From Primula veris (lineage: Eukaryota > Streptophyta > Magnoliopsida > Ericales > Primulaceae): a stretch of DNA of 64,000 nucleotides. A program made the position numbers and the translations under genes. The notes under the pieces were generated by a model. The model worked only from the letters and a program-made list of their open reading frames with translations, did not search any database and had not been told where the DNA came from. Below, piece by piece: positions 27,336 through 39,100 of this stretch. Positions within the stretch are counted from its first letter, which is position 1. Each line of letters starts with the position of its first letter. The stretch spans positions 10,704,835 to 10,768,834 of the forward strand of contig OY821744.1 in NCBI GenBank assembly GCA_963682055.1. The letters run 5' to 3'.

Positions 27336-29816
27336 AAATCAATCTTCATATAATTCTCCATATAACATTCCATTATTTATAACATAAATATTCTCTAATA
27401 TAAAAATTGATTTCGTGATTATACAAGAATATATACTGCATATCTAAAACATAATTATCACATAATAATGATTAAACGAATAATATTCAGTTAGACAATA
27501 ATCTTGCGTATTAGCAGGTTATAACTATGGTTGCAACTGAGTTTGCAACTTCACCTGTAAATATAAAATTGTGTTATCAATAATCATTTAACTTAGATTA
27601 ATTTGCTTAAACCAATTGACAACAAATAATTCATTAGATCAGAAATATGGTGCTAACACATGCATAACGAGTATGTGTGGTATATTTACATGATAACATA
27701 TTAACAGTAGGAACTAGCATTCACCTCACTTTGTTTGAGTACTTTTAGATTAAGAAGGTTGGGAAATAAATAATACAGTATGTACGATTGCCAACTTGCG
27801 GTTGTTTCTGGTATTGGTATAATGATGTGCACACCTTTCACACTCCATGATGTAGTGTTCTATTTCTAAATTTTGATCTTTCCCCTGACAAGGGGTAAAC
27901 AGACTTATGCAAAAGAAATGTACGGCAATAGTTTCTGTATCTGTTGGAGCTTTTTTAAACTAGTAGATTCGATATTGAATTCATATTTTGTTTATTGCAT
28001 GCTTGTTTGTTTGTGAGTGGCGCTTCCGCAACACATTAATCGGTGTGTTGCATATATCCGCAAGTTGTTACATTTTAACCGTTCATTAAAAAAATTGATA
28101 GTAATTTCTTCATGTAAATGAGAGAATTTGACCCTCTATATTGTCTCATTATTCTCTATCACAGTTTAAGTCGGTAATCGAGAGGTACTTCAACAAATAG
28201 ATAGAGAAACAGTAACAAGTTTGCGACAAATACTTGGGGCAAGGTTATCATAAAGCTAGTCCTCCCAGCTAGTACGTGACATCATAATCTGTGTGGCAAC
28301 CCAAGCGGTAGACTCTCACCACGGTCAATCTGCCAAAAGTGTACAATCTTCCCATAAGTCTTAGCCACCTTTTCGAGTCTTTTTGAGTCCGGTGTCCCTT
28401 GATCCCATAAAGTTAAATTATTCCTTATTGCCGTTTCTAAGTTCTAAAAACAATTTTAATGCCATGGGAACGCTTCTGAAATGCAACAGATTTATAAGAA
28501 CAGACATGTAGTGAAACTGTGAATAGGTCATTTCGGTATTCGAGCCTAAATCGTAAATGCCTACCATTTGAAAAAAATAAAACACGTAAGAACGAGGAGG
28601 TCAATAGTTTAACTCAACGAGCATATAAAACACGAATAACAATAGTTCCGATAATCTTAAATCCAAGTTGTGGCTTTCTTTTTCGTAAATGATACATTTG
28701 CCCCAGACACACAGGTGGTTTAATATTATTTTTCTCTCTTATTACTTGAAAGGCAAATCTTGTTTTTTTTTGCTTTCAAACTAATAGAATTTCCTAAGTG
28801 TTGCCCACCGTAAGTTTCTAGTGACCTGACCATTTCCTGATGGATGGTCAAGAACTTAGATTGATTAATGTAAAAAGTGATAGTAAATCTTACCCAGACA
28901 CGATCAAATATCCACTAGACGTGAATAATTTTACAAAATTAATCGTAGGAGACCAGGAACATGAAAAGGAGTACATGTGAATTGTGATACTCTTTCACAA
29001 CAATCGAAAAGGCTAGAAAAATAAATAAATGGGAAAGGGGAGAAGGGAGCGTGAGAAATAGAGGTCTCTTATACAGAAGTTTTCTGTTTTATTGTTAATT
29101 TTCGACTGTAAAGCTGTAGCTTTAATAGCTTAATTAAATTTCTTAAGATATTCACTTACCTTTGTTTTACTGTGTTCCTGACCCAGTGTGCAATGTGCCC
29201 TCCACCAAGATTAATTTGGCAGAATATTTATGATCACGTCCCATCATGTTATTTAAAGGTAAATGTCATCATATAAGATCGTATTATTTTGTACCCAAAA
29301 AAAATAATATCGTATTATTGTTCTGCTTTCAATTTAGTAAGATGTAAGTATACAATTATGTTCCTAGAGTAAAAGGGTGTCTTAAGATATTATACCAAGT
29401 CACCAATCATCTAACTTATAATGCTACCAAGTAGTTGCTAATGTTGGTAATTAAGTAGAAATCAGTAACTTGCTTAGCAACAATTTTTGTTCTTGCTAAG
29501 TAAATGTTGCTGATTTGTTGATAATTTGTTGCCGATACGGTGACATAATATGGCTAGTTTGATGCTATTCTGCTGCCATGTATGGTAGCTAAACAACACT
29601 TATTTGTCTGTTGCTGTATTTGATGATCTATGAACAGTTTCGTGTAGTGATAAAACTCAACAAAACCAAAATACTTGAGAATATGCATGTGAGGAGTATC
29701 TGAGAAGTGGATGTGCAATTCAATAAAAAGCGCCATTACATCAAGTCATTAAGGTGATCTCCACTGTTATACGTGAACGATATCCACGCTCAAAGACTGT
29801 GGAATTGGGAAAAGCG
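27336..29816. other. Intergenic DNA
   Basis: About 2.5 kb with no gene, RNA gene or clear repeat that I can support. A/T content is high and short frames show no family features. Confidence 0.35.
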
Positions 29817-30154
29817 GAAAAGAGGTTCTTCAGCAGTATGGCCTTCTCTTTCCAAAGAGGATGTATATATCATTACGATTAACTTGGAAACTTGGAGCAT
29901 TTTGTCTTGTTCAAGATTTAGAGACTAAAGAGGAGAGAACTCTAATAATATTACATCATGTTCCGATGAAAATATACCGAAAGAATCATGTGAAAATAGG
30001 GCACGTGGTTTAAAAGCGGATTCAATTCCTTTCAGAAATTCTATGAAGAAAGAAGAGCAGACTACTGAGGCATTGACACATGAGTTTATTTCAGGCTATG
30101 TAACAGATTTTATACTTGCTTATCATCACTCGCAACTTATTTTTATCCTAATCT
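29817..30154 (+). pseudogene. Coding-like stretch with one in-frame stop
   Basis: One forward frame is open for about 110 codons apart from a single TAA. It reads AVWPSLSKEDVYIITINLET before the stop, and ENIPKESCENRARG and KKEEQTTEALTHEF after it. The composition is protein-like rather than A/T noise. I do not recognise the family and see no start or splice context, so it may be a decayed exon or chance. Confidence 0.25.
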
Positions 30155-30562
30155 GATCCTTCCCTTAAAAAAGTCATCCATGATGCCATTCTAATTCAAA
30201 TGAAGCAAAACCTCAGACTTTGAGAATAAGTTCGATTCAGCGTCCAACCAAATTTTCAAAATCTACGAACAAACCTGGGCTGAACAAACCTTACCATTAA
30301 CATTGATGCATGTTAGAACATGAAATGATTTCTAACGAAGAAAATCATTATCTTAAAGCGGAATTTCGAACATCCAACATACGAACAATTAAAGGTTACG
30401 AATTCAATTCTTAGTAGAGAAAAGTTATAAATTACGAAAACATCACATTACATTTTAAGCTAACACCGAATGACAAACTTCAAATACATTCTTAAACAAA
30501 AAGACCTTGAAGCACAATCTGTGTTCTGGTTGTTCTCTTTTCACGAGGAAATTATAAGAACC

Positions 30563-31836
30563 TTAAGGACAGAAAATGACTTTCAGCTCACGCGGGGAAG
30601 AGCACTCGTGCATAAGTGAGGGGCTATCGTGCGCATATGTAAACGTAGATGGACAATCATGCTTGAAAAACTCTGAGAAACTCGAAGGCTTGCAAGTCTG
30701 AGGACTGTTGTAATGGTTCTTACAACATAGCTCGTCCGTAGGGTAAGCCTCACACCCGCTCTTGCACCCGATGACATGTCCTCCGTTTTGAGAACACACT
30801 TGTAGCTCCGTAGGACACGTGGCAAGAAGATCGACCTTACACCCCAGGACAGGGCAGTTCCCTTGCCCTTCGTGTGGGGTCACTGTCATTGGGATGTTGA
30901 ACCTGGTAGAACCAAGAATAACAATATTGCTCTTAATTTGAGAGGGGAGCAGTGTTATAATTGGAAAAAAAAAAAAGTAAATAAACTACAAATTAGAATT
31001 AAAAAAAACTCCGAAATAAGGTTAATTACAATCTTGTACAAAAAGCGATCATTAAATTTCAATTTTTTACGTCAACCTACAAAATTCGGGAATTTGTACA
31101 CTAACAGTAGTACATCTCTAATTTAAAAGCAATTCCGAATACTTAGTGTACTTATTAGGAAAAAAATTATAATTGCTAGAAAAATACATAAATGAAAACC
31201 AAAGATAAACATAAGACTATATTTTCCTTTACTTTCCATTCTATTGTTTCATTTCTTTTTTTGTGATTTAATTTCCAATTTTTAATTAGTTTTCTATCTA
31301 CTATGTAGTGTACAAAAGCCAAAAATTTGACTCTATAGCCTATATATTGGTATACTTATTGCTGAAATTTTGTATATTATACAAAACTGAAAACTGAAAA
31401 CCAATAATTTCAGATTTTACCCGTCTACAAGGCTGACCCCGTATGAAGAAAAATCACGGTCACCATGATGAATACTGAACTGCGCCAACGTGGCAGGTGT
31501 GGCACCACCGAGACCATCACACTCCAAGCGACCACCACAGTCGCCAGTTTCACATGAAAATCGGGACCCATCATAGCCACAGTCAGTACGGGCCCACACG
31601 CGACCTGACCAAAGATCAGTCGGTGCAGGGAAGGAGCAGTGAGTGAGTTTTTCAAGCATGAAGCCGCCTCGTCCAAGGATTGGGTGGCCTGAGTTGGGTT
31701 GAACGGCTGGCCAGATCGTGTAGGGGCAGTTGTTGACAATGGTTATGATCATGGAAGGGGGCGTGGCGGAGGAGGTGGCGAGGAAACCGAGGAAGAGGAG
31801 GGAGAGGGTTAGGAGTGAGAGATGAGAAGGAGACAT
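30563..31836 (-). CDS. Thaumatin-like protein (PR-5 family)
   Basis: Two exons on the minus strand, 31421-31836 and 30563-30902, join in frame (GT-AG, 518-bp intron) for 251 residues. The N-terminus MSPSHLSLLTLSLLFLGFLA is a signal peptide, likely cut after SSA, so the product is secreted. Family stretches: IVNNCPYTIWPAV, GRVWARTDCGYDG, CETGDCGGRLEC, VSLVDGFNIPM and YPTDELCCKNHY. I count 18 cysteines against the usual 16; the extra two are in LTHCSF and LQVCSQ. Acidic-cleft positions are altered: Q where many members have E (TLAQF) and G where many have D (SYGVSLVD). An upstream in-frame ATG at 31905 would remove the signal-peptide start, so 31836 is preferred. Confidence 0.92.
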
Positions 31837-32955
31837 TGTGTGTGAGCAAAGCCAAGAGGTGAAGGTGTGTACTTTATAAGCATGTTGGAACTTGGAAGGT
31901 GTCATGCAAGAAAATGCTTGTGTTTGCCTCTCTTTTTTTGTTTTTTTTAGGATTAAGATTTAAGTACTACTTCGGTTCCACCCATGTGAGATTATCAAAT
32001 TCTAACACACTACACAATTACACATCATATGTTTATTATATTTTTTATATATAAATATGCGTGTCCTCGAAAATGTATGGTAAGAAAGTTGTTAAAGTTA
32101 TGACCACTACAGTAACCCCGACTACTAGGTTAACTTTCTATTTGTTGTTTACGGCTCTTGTAAGTTGTAATTACTGAAATTATTCCTTTATTTGTTCATA
32201 ATTTCGTTTGTAACGCGGTTTTTGGAATAGATCTATGGTTTCCGAAACTCTGACATGGACAATGTTCAAAAGTTTAACTTAGCCGTGTTTACTTACCTTT
32301 TATTAGGAGTCCGCTTCTTGCAATTACAATCACTTGCATCAATCGCGTTTCCCTTTAATTAGTTAAAGGTTAGCACCTAAGGAAAAATGTGTAATCTTTA
32401 GGTCTTATCTTTAGTTCTTAATTACTTTTAGGCTTTTAACTACAACTTAATTTTAACCATACAAACTGGACAAAGATTGAAATGTACCAGGTCATACTGT
32501 TCACAATTTTTTGGTTTTTTTAGGTCAAAAAGAAAAAGATCACTCAGAAACTTTCGAGGGTGATCAACATTCACTAGAGTATATATGTATTAACAAAAAC
32601 ACTAAACAAGATATATAAGCTACAAATACACAATATGTTCATTGCCTGTGCTTGTTGTCAATGCTGGTCTAAGTGTTATAAGCACCTCATCCGTTTGTTA
32701 ATTTTTTACGTCTCAATTTTTTTTACCCGTCTTGCCAAAAATAGTAATTGAAAAATAAAATAAAAACTAAATAAAATCAATTGAGATGATATAGATTTTT
32801 TTAACTGATATATAAGAGTAACTTCTAATTTAATTTTGTTTTTAAAAAACTTCCATTACTAATACCCATGATCTCTTTTTTATATTGCTACATAAACCTT
32901 ATTTTAAGTTATATTAAAAAACTGACAGTTTATTAGCAGATAGACACTTTATTTA
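31837..32955. other. Upstream region of the thaumatin-like gene
   Basis: It should contain the promoter of the minus-strand thaumatin-like gene; TTTATAAGCATG near 31874 is a possible TATA region. No other gene seen. Confidence 0.35.
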
Positions 32956-33190
32956 CTCCATCCGTATCAATTTATATGTCTTATACGAAACCAAGTACAA
33001 ATTTAACCGGTTTTGAACATGTAACTAAATTGCCTAAACGAATTTTTTTAATTTTTTTTACATAGTTTAAATGTTAAATTATATGATAGAATTTTTTTTA
33101 AAATTATTTCAACAATTTAGTTACATGTTCAAAACCGGTCAAAGTTGCGCATGATTTCGTATAAAAAAATATAAATTGATACGGATTGAG
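32956..33190. mobile_element. Stowaway-type MITE
   Basis: It begins CTCCATCCGTATCAATTTAT and ends with the inverted AAATTGATACGGATTGAG. TA flanks both ends. A second inverted pair, AACCGGTTTTGAACATGTAA and its complement, makes the element almost fully self-complementary. 235 bp, noncoding: classic features of Stowaway MITEs mobilised by mariner-type transposases. Confidence 0.8.
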
Positions 33191-33428
33191 TAATACGATA
33201 GAACTCTTCCTTTGCATAAAAGAGGTCTGGTGTTCGAATTCTCAAAGATGCATTTTATATACCCTATATTTATATTTTAAATTCTGGGAAAAAAAATGGG
33301 CTGCTGCGTCCTATTGAGCTTGCGTCTCAGACGGGCTGTCTAGTTGGACTTTACAATAGGCCGGGGGTGCTTGCTGTATACATGGATATTGATACATGTA
33401 AATGTTATCACAATACGTAATACTTATA

Positions 33429-33608
33429 CTCCATACGTTTTGGACTGTTTCACTTTTCATAAATAGAAACAATTTGTCAAGTAAAATTACATATGTATAC
33501 TTGTCATATTATCTTTTGCGAAAATTTAAGAGGCAAATTTGGATAGAAATGACAAAGTAAAGTAATGGATATATTCCTGTAAGGACTTATAAATCGGGAC
33601 GGAGAGAG
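33429..33608. mobile_element. Second Stowaway-like MITE
   Basis: It starts CTCCATACGTTTTGG and ends GGGACGGAGAGAG, an imperfect inverted pair, with TA on both sides. 180 bp, noncoding, more diverged than the neighbour at 32956. Confidence 0.5.
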
Positions 33609-34590
33609 TATATAATTAACCTTACATATACGGGCAATTGATGTTTTGTAATGCAACAGTATAGCTTTGAATGGCTTTCCAAATTGCAATGACAGGTTAG
33701 TATTTTAATTTTTATATATCCAATTGGAACTTGGTTTTATGTTGGTTTCTGAACTCAGGACCCTCTTTCTGAGGGAAATGTTTCTCCATTTGAAAGTTCA
33801 CAATCACCATGGCAAATGAATTTCCAAAATACCATACAAACAAGCTTAACGAGACCTTGATGAATTTAGATGTCCAACTTAATCAACTTTTTATCATCCT
33901 GTTAATTAAACAGCAGCACATATAACTTCATTATAATTTAAATTAATAAATTTTCCAATTTGCAATAGTTTTATGTTAGTAAATAGGTCTCCATCTTTCT
34001 AAGATGAAAAAATAACTGAATCACTCATACACGACCTCATTATCTTACCCCAAAAAAATCATGTACTTTCTCTAATTGTTGTTAAACTTTTGCTTGGAAA
34101 AGCGATTATCACCAGTTAACAAGCCTCTTGTTTGCTTCGTAGTCCACACTTTAGCCAAATTCTTGTGCCTTTTCTTTGACTCCCTCAATTCCAAGATATA
34201 TATCAATGCTGATTTAGTATCAAAATTCAAAGCTACTACCCATTCTAGCAATTATGTAGTGCACCCTTTTAAGTGGCGGAGCCGGAATCAATGGAGAGTT
34301 GGATTTTAAAATTTTAATATGCAAGGTTAAATAACTATTTTTCGTCAAAAAAAAATTTACACTGTAAAAAATTATTTTTCAAAATATAGGGGATTGTAGC
34401 CCTGCCAACCCTCATCTATCTCATTTTATGATTATTTTTCAAAGAGATTGGATTTTTATACTACATTTTTCCTGAAAAAACATACAAACCGTAAAAAAAA
34501 TGTACGGTTTGCAGTCATTTAATACAAACCGTAGATTAAATCTACGGTTTGTATTCATTTGATCCAACCCGTAGATTTAATCTACGGTCT

Positions 34591-34681
34591 GTGTAATTTC
34601 TGCAGAAATTACACAGTCAGTCCCCATTTTTCAGAAATTACACAGTCAGTCCCTGCGCGAAAATTACACAGACAGTCCCTT
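34591..34681. repeat. 24-bp perfect palindrome and GAAATTACACAGTCAGTCCC repeats
   Basis: 34591-34614 is a perfect palindrome with 12-base arms starting GTGTAATTTCTG. It runs into three imperfect copies of GAAATTACACAGTCAGTCCC. It lies just inside the left TIR of the split element. Confidence 0.75.
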
Positions 34682-34884
34682 GAAAACAGAATTTCACGTT
34701 TTTTTTTAAAAAATAAACTTTTATACTATAGTCTCTATCTTTCTCTCAAAAAACCCCAATTTTCATCCATAAAAACCACCAAAATCAATCAACTACAATA
34801 ACTATCAACTTTATTAACAAAAAACCCCAAATCATCAATCAAATTTATCCATAATTCAAGTTATTTCTTTTATTCTCTAATTTA

Positions 34885-35184
34885 TTATTTATTTTGTGTA
34901 ATTTCAATTTGTAAAATAGGAAAAAATATATAAAATATGCAAATCCATAATTCACTTAGCTATATATAATTCTTTGTTGTTTGTTTATATTAATTATAGA
35001 AATTATAATAATTGTTGATATTTGTCCCATTTTTGCATTATTTATTTTTTTTGTGTAATTTCAATTTGTAAAATAGAAAAAAATATATAAAATATGCAAA
35101 TCCATAATTTACTTAGCTATATATAATTGTTTGTTGTTTGTTTATATTAATTATAGAAATTATAATAATTGTTGATATTTGTCC
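34885..35184. repeat. Direct repeat of about 145 bp, two copies
   Basis: Two near-identical head-to-tail copies, about 34885-35029 and 35040-35184. Each runs from TTTTGTGTAATTTCAATTTG to GTTGATATTTGTCCC. Noncoding, within the split TIR element. Confidence 0.8.
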
Positions 35185-35536
35185 CGTTTAATAAAAAAAA
35201 ATTAGGGTTTTTATTCAAATTTGTTTATTTAGATATTTATTACTAATGGTTTGGTTATGATGTTACATGTTTATGATGGTTATTTGTTTTGATTGAGAAA
35301 AATAAAAATTGTTACGCTTTATTAATATTTACCCGTTTTGAAAATTAGGGATTTTTATAAAATTATGTTTTTTAATTAGTTTGTTTGCCCAAATCACCAA
35401 TAAAAATTGGGGTTGTTGATATTTTATCTGTTTTATAAAAAAATTGAGTTATCATTGTTTGGTTATCATTAAATGTGTTTGGTTATGATTAAAAAATTGA
35501 GTTATCATTGTTTGGTTATCATTAAAAAATTGAGTT

Positions 35537-35760
35537 TGTTGTGTGACATATTAGCTCGTTATAGATATATATAGATATATGTATAGATATAGAGAGAGGT
35601 ATGTGAGACAACAATAAGAGAGACTTCATTAATCATAGTGTATGAATACAAGAAGACTCTAACCTTCTTTATATACTAGAGGTTAGGGTTATACAAGATA
35701 GAAAGCCCAACTTAGGCCCACTATGAGTAAAACCCAATAGTCCAATAATATCTTACAACA
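35537..35760 (-). repeat. LTR of the 6.94-kb copia element (3' LTR)
   Basis: 224 bp, TGTTG...CAACA. It matches the LTR at 42253-42476 except for G/A near 35565 and A/G near 35731. The adjacent purine tract makes this the 3' LTR in element orientation. Confidence 0.9.
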
Positions 35761-36136
35761 CTCCCCCTTTGGACGTCTTGAATTCTTCGTCTTCATGCAG
35801 TCGATCTGAGTCGAGTTCATTCGCAGTGCTAAACACATAAAAACCTTAGGGCCGGAAAACCCAGTGTGAGACAAAACCGGTACCTAGGAGAAACTGTGTA
35901 GCCGAATGATATAGGCCGAAATATCATGTAAGTAACTAACCACAAAGCAGTGTGCCTCATCAAAACCTTGCCAGAGCAAACCCAATGGGAAAATCTCTGA
36001 TCGAAGGAAAAAGAGTGCAACAGTGGTAATAGTAGGAGATCAACCACAAAACAGGTGTCTCATCAAAACCTTGCCAGAGTAAACCTAGTGGGAAAAAACC
36101 TCTAGTCGAAGGACAAAAGAGTACACAGTGGTAAGA

Positions 36137-39100
36137 AGTATACAACAGGATACTCCCCCTAATTTAGGCAATCTTAAGTGAGATAAGATGGGAACGTGTC
36201 TCGCTAAAAACCTTGCCAAGGAAAACCCAGTGGGAAAAAACCTTGGTCTAAGGACAAAAAGAGTACACGAGCATACGACTGGATGCTCCCCCTCACTTGC
36301 ACACGACAGGGTGCGAGAATTTCGACTAAGTAGTAATTAGTGCAATAAGCATTCACCTGGATGCTCCCCCTCACTTGCACACGACTGGGTGCAAAGATTT
36401 CATATTCCAAGAAAGAGTACGAGCATTCGACTGGATGCCTCATTTACTTGCACATGACTGTATACAAGAAAATATAACGTGGAATAAAACGATCATTCGA
36501 CGGGATGCTCTTAAACTTCATATGTGAAGATTTATTTTGACGATAAAAGCTAAATAGCATAATGTAGTCATGTCTCTCTTAATCGATAACAACAAGTTGT
36601 CTTCTATGACAAGTGTTTTATCTGGATCGTGAGACAGAACATATGTAATTCAAATATGGCTAATACTAGCTCGAAGCCATATACACTCTCTAGTCATCTC
36701 ATAGAGCACGAATAGATCAGAGTGATTCATTTAGAGTTATTCCAAGACCTCCAAGATATCGCCTTATTCCTAATGGTAAAGACAGACCATGTTAGGAATA
36801 TCCCTTATGCGGGTCTGATAAGTAACCGGCATCGGTATAATCGTAAAAGGGTTGCGTTAATTCGAGTACCGAAGGGGGTAGGTACACTCGATGACGCAAA
36901 ATGGGATAAGACAAACCCTCATCCACAGTTACCTTAAGGTAATGGGAAAATGTCTTTTATGCCATTTTGATGGCAGCGTGTTAGCGCAATGTTGTGTCGA
37001 GCTATATCATTCACAACATACAAGATGTTCGTCATATTACATTAGACCAAGTATAATAATGCGCTTATTGTACTTAGATATGAACATGATGGTTCAATAT
37101 ATCTTCATCGTCTCACCAGGGACGGACTGGGTCTATATCAATGTCTAGTGATCGAACGATCATGGGAGAATCTGACGACTTAGCGTCATGATGACTAAAA
37201 CGTCATAACACCTTCTTGGTGTAGTCTGAATCATGAACTTAGATTCAATCTTTACGGGACTCGATCATCGGGCCGAGTCACTACCGTGTCTTCCCAAGAT
37301 CCTTCATCTCGAAGGCAAATCCAAAAATGGATCGCATAATAAAACACGCAAGGGCATAATACTTGTTCAAGTATCCCAAGCTAATCAAGTACACACTTAG
37401 GCGGGTATACCACATCCGCTCGGATTATATTAATCCATATAGTGAACGTCTCATTTAATTGAGATCGTGTTCCGTGGTCAGGAACTACTTGATTAAAGCA
37501 TATGAAGTCACACAAGGACCTTCATCTATATCTCTTTGTCTAAATTCTCATAGAGATAAAAACAGTGACCACAATCACATGCTGCATAATCAGTTTTTGG
37601 GAAACTACTAAACTGATAAAGTAGGGGACCGTTATAACGTCCATTACGAGGAAATCAACCATCTTGTAATCAATTCCAAGATGTGAGAGAAGCCTTGCGC
37701 TACTAGGCGAGCATTCTACAATCTCATTATTCTCATCACTTTTCCTTATGAATAACCAAATAAACGAACTCGTTTAACATTGGTGGTGTTGGAGCTACAG
37801 GTCCGAACACACCTTCGCTAAGGAGTCTACTTGGATTGAAAGTTTCCATTAGTCCAGTCTATCCAACGTTGACTTCAGGCAACAGTACATGGTTCCCTAT
37901 CATAATTTGCTCATATTATCAGTCGTCACCGAATATATGAACAAGTAATCAATGACAGTCTCGTTTTGCTTCAATATCGTCTAAGATATCATGATCGACA
38001 GATATTTCGAGATTTTTAGGATGAGGAGGAAATCACACATCTCCTTGATCCTTTATAATCTCGTGCGACAAACAAGTTTCAGATCACCACCTCTGGGGCT
38101 GAACGAATTAAGAACCGGTCAACTTCCTCATATCTTGGGAAGGACGACAGACTGACGGCCGACGACAGCGTTCTTTGCTTGGCGGGTTCGGCCAAAGCAA
38201 CGTGTTACGACAGGAACACGGCGTCCGACAGGGACGTCTATCCTTGCAAGCATTTTGCAGCAGGTATAAATGATCTCGTGACATCTCATAAAGTCATTAA
38301 ATGCGTCTGGCATTTAGTTAGACTTGAGGGAGTCTATGCACTTACTTATCACTAAGTGCAGTTTTGGGGATCAAGCTAAGACTGAGTGGGTTATGCCACG
38401 TTACTTCACGTCATTTCTTATCAACGGTAACGTGCAAATCTCCCCCTAACGACGGGGAGAACAGTCTTAGCGATGTCACTTTCGCATATCATGCGGTAAA
38501 GAGATCGCTTGCCAAGGTTACTCTATCAAATGATAGGTATGGGATTCATAATCGACTTATGTCCCCTTCAGAGGTCCATATTTTGAACGCTATAGCGGCT
38601 CAATCAAAATATTAATTAAGCACTCCAAACACGCGTTAATATGAGACTTCTGGCTCATAACCAGTAACCAGCTGGTACGCAAATGGTGTTTGAGTGTCTA
38701 TGGGCCTCATGACGGACCAATGCAACAAAATAGCATAACCCCACACGGAAATATAAATCTTGGTGCGCAAGACCAAGAAATGCGTGCAATCATTTGCAGT
38801 CGCATCATCAAACTTTCCGTGAGTCCATTTGGGTCTGAACATAATCGACAGGATGTTCAATTTTAATTTCCAAATTCTAGTAATTGAAATCGAAATTTCG
38901 ACTATTACTCTTCGGAATTATCAAATCAACTAGACTTTTCAGGATAATCCGGATCATGAGCCATCAACTTAATGATAGGGCTAAAAGTTTGGAAAGTGCT
39001 GCATTTAAGTGGACAACATTAAAATGTGACCATATTGTCGATGCATCAACCATAACCATTTATATTTATGGTCCGTCTTATGGTTGGATAAGTCCACATA

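Noticed and set aside
33215..33250. tRNA-like GGTGTTCGAATTCTC
   Set aside because: It resembles a T-arm, but no acceptor, D or anticodon arms can be built around it. Similar lone motifs at 42095 and 63210 fail in the same way.
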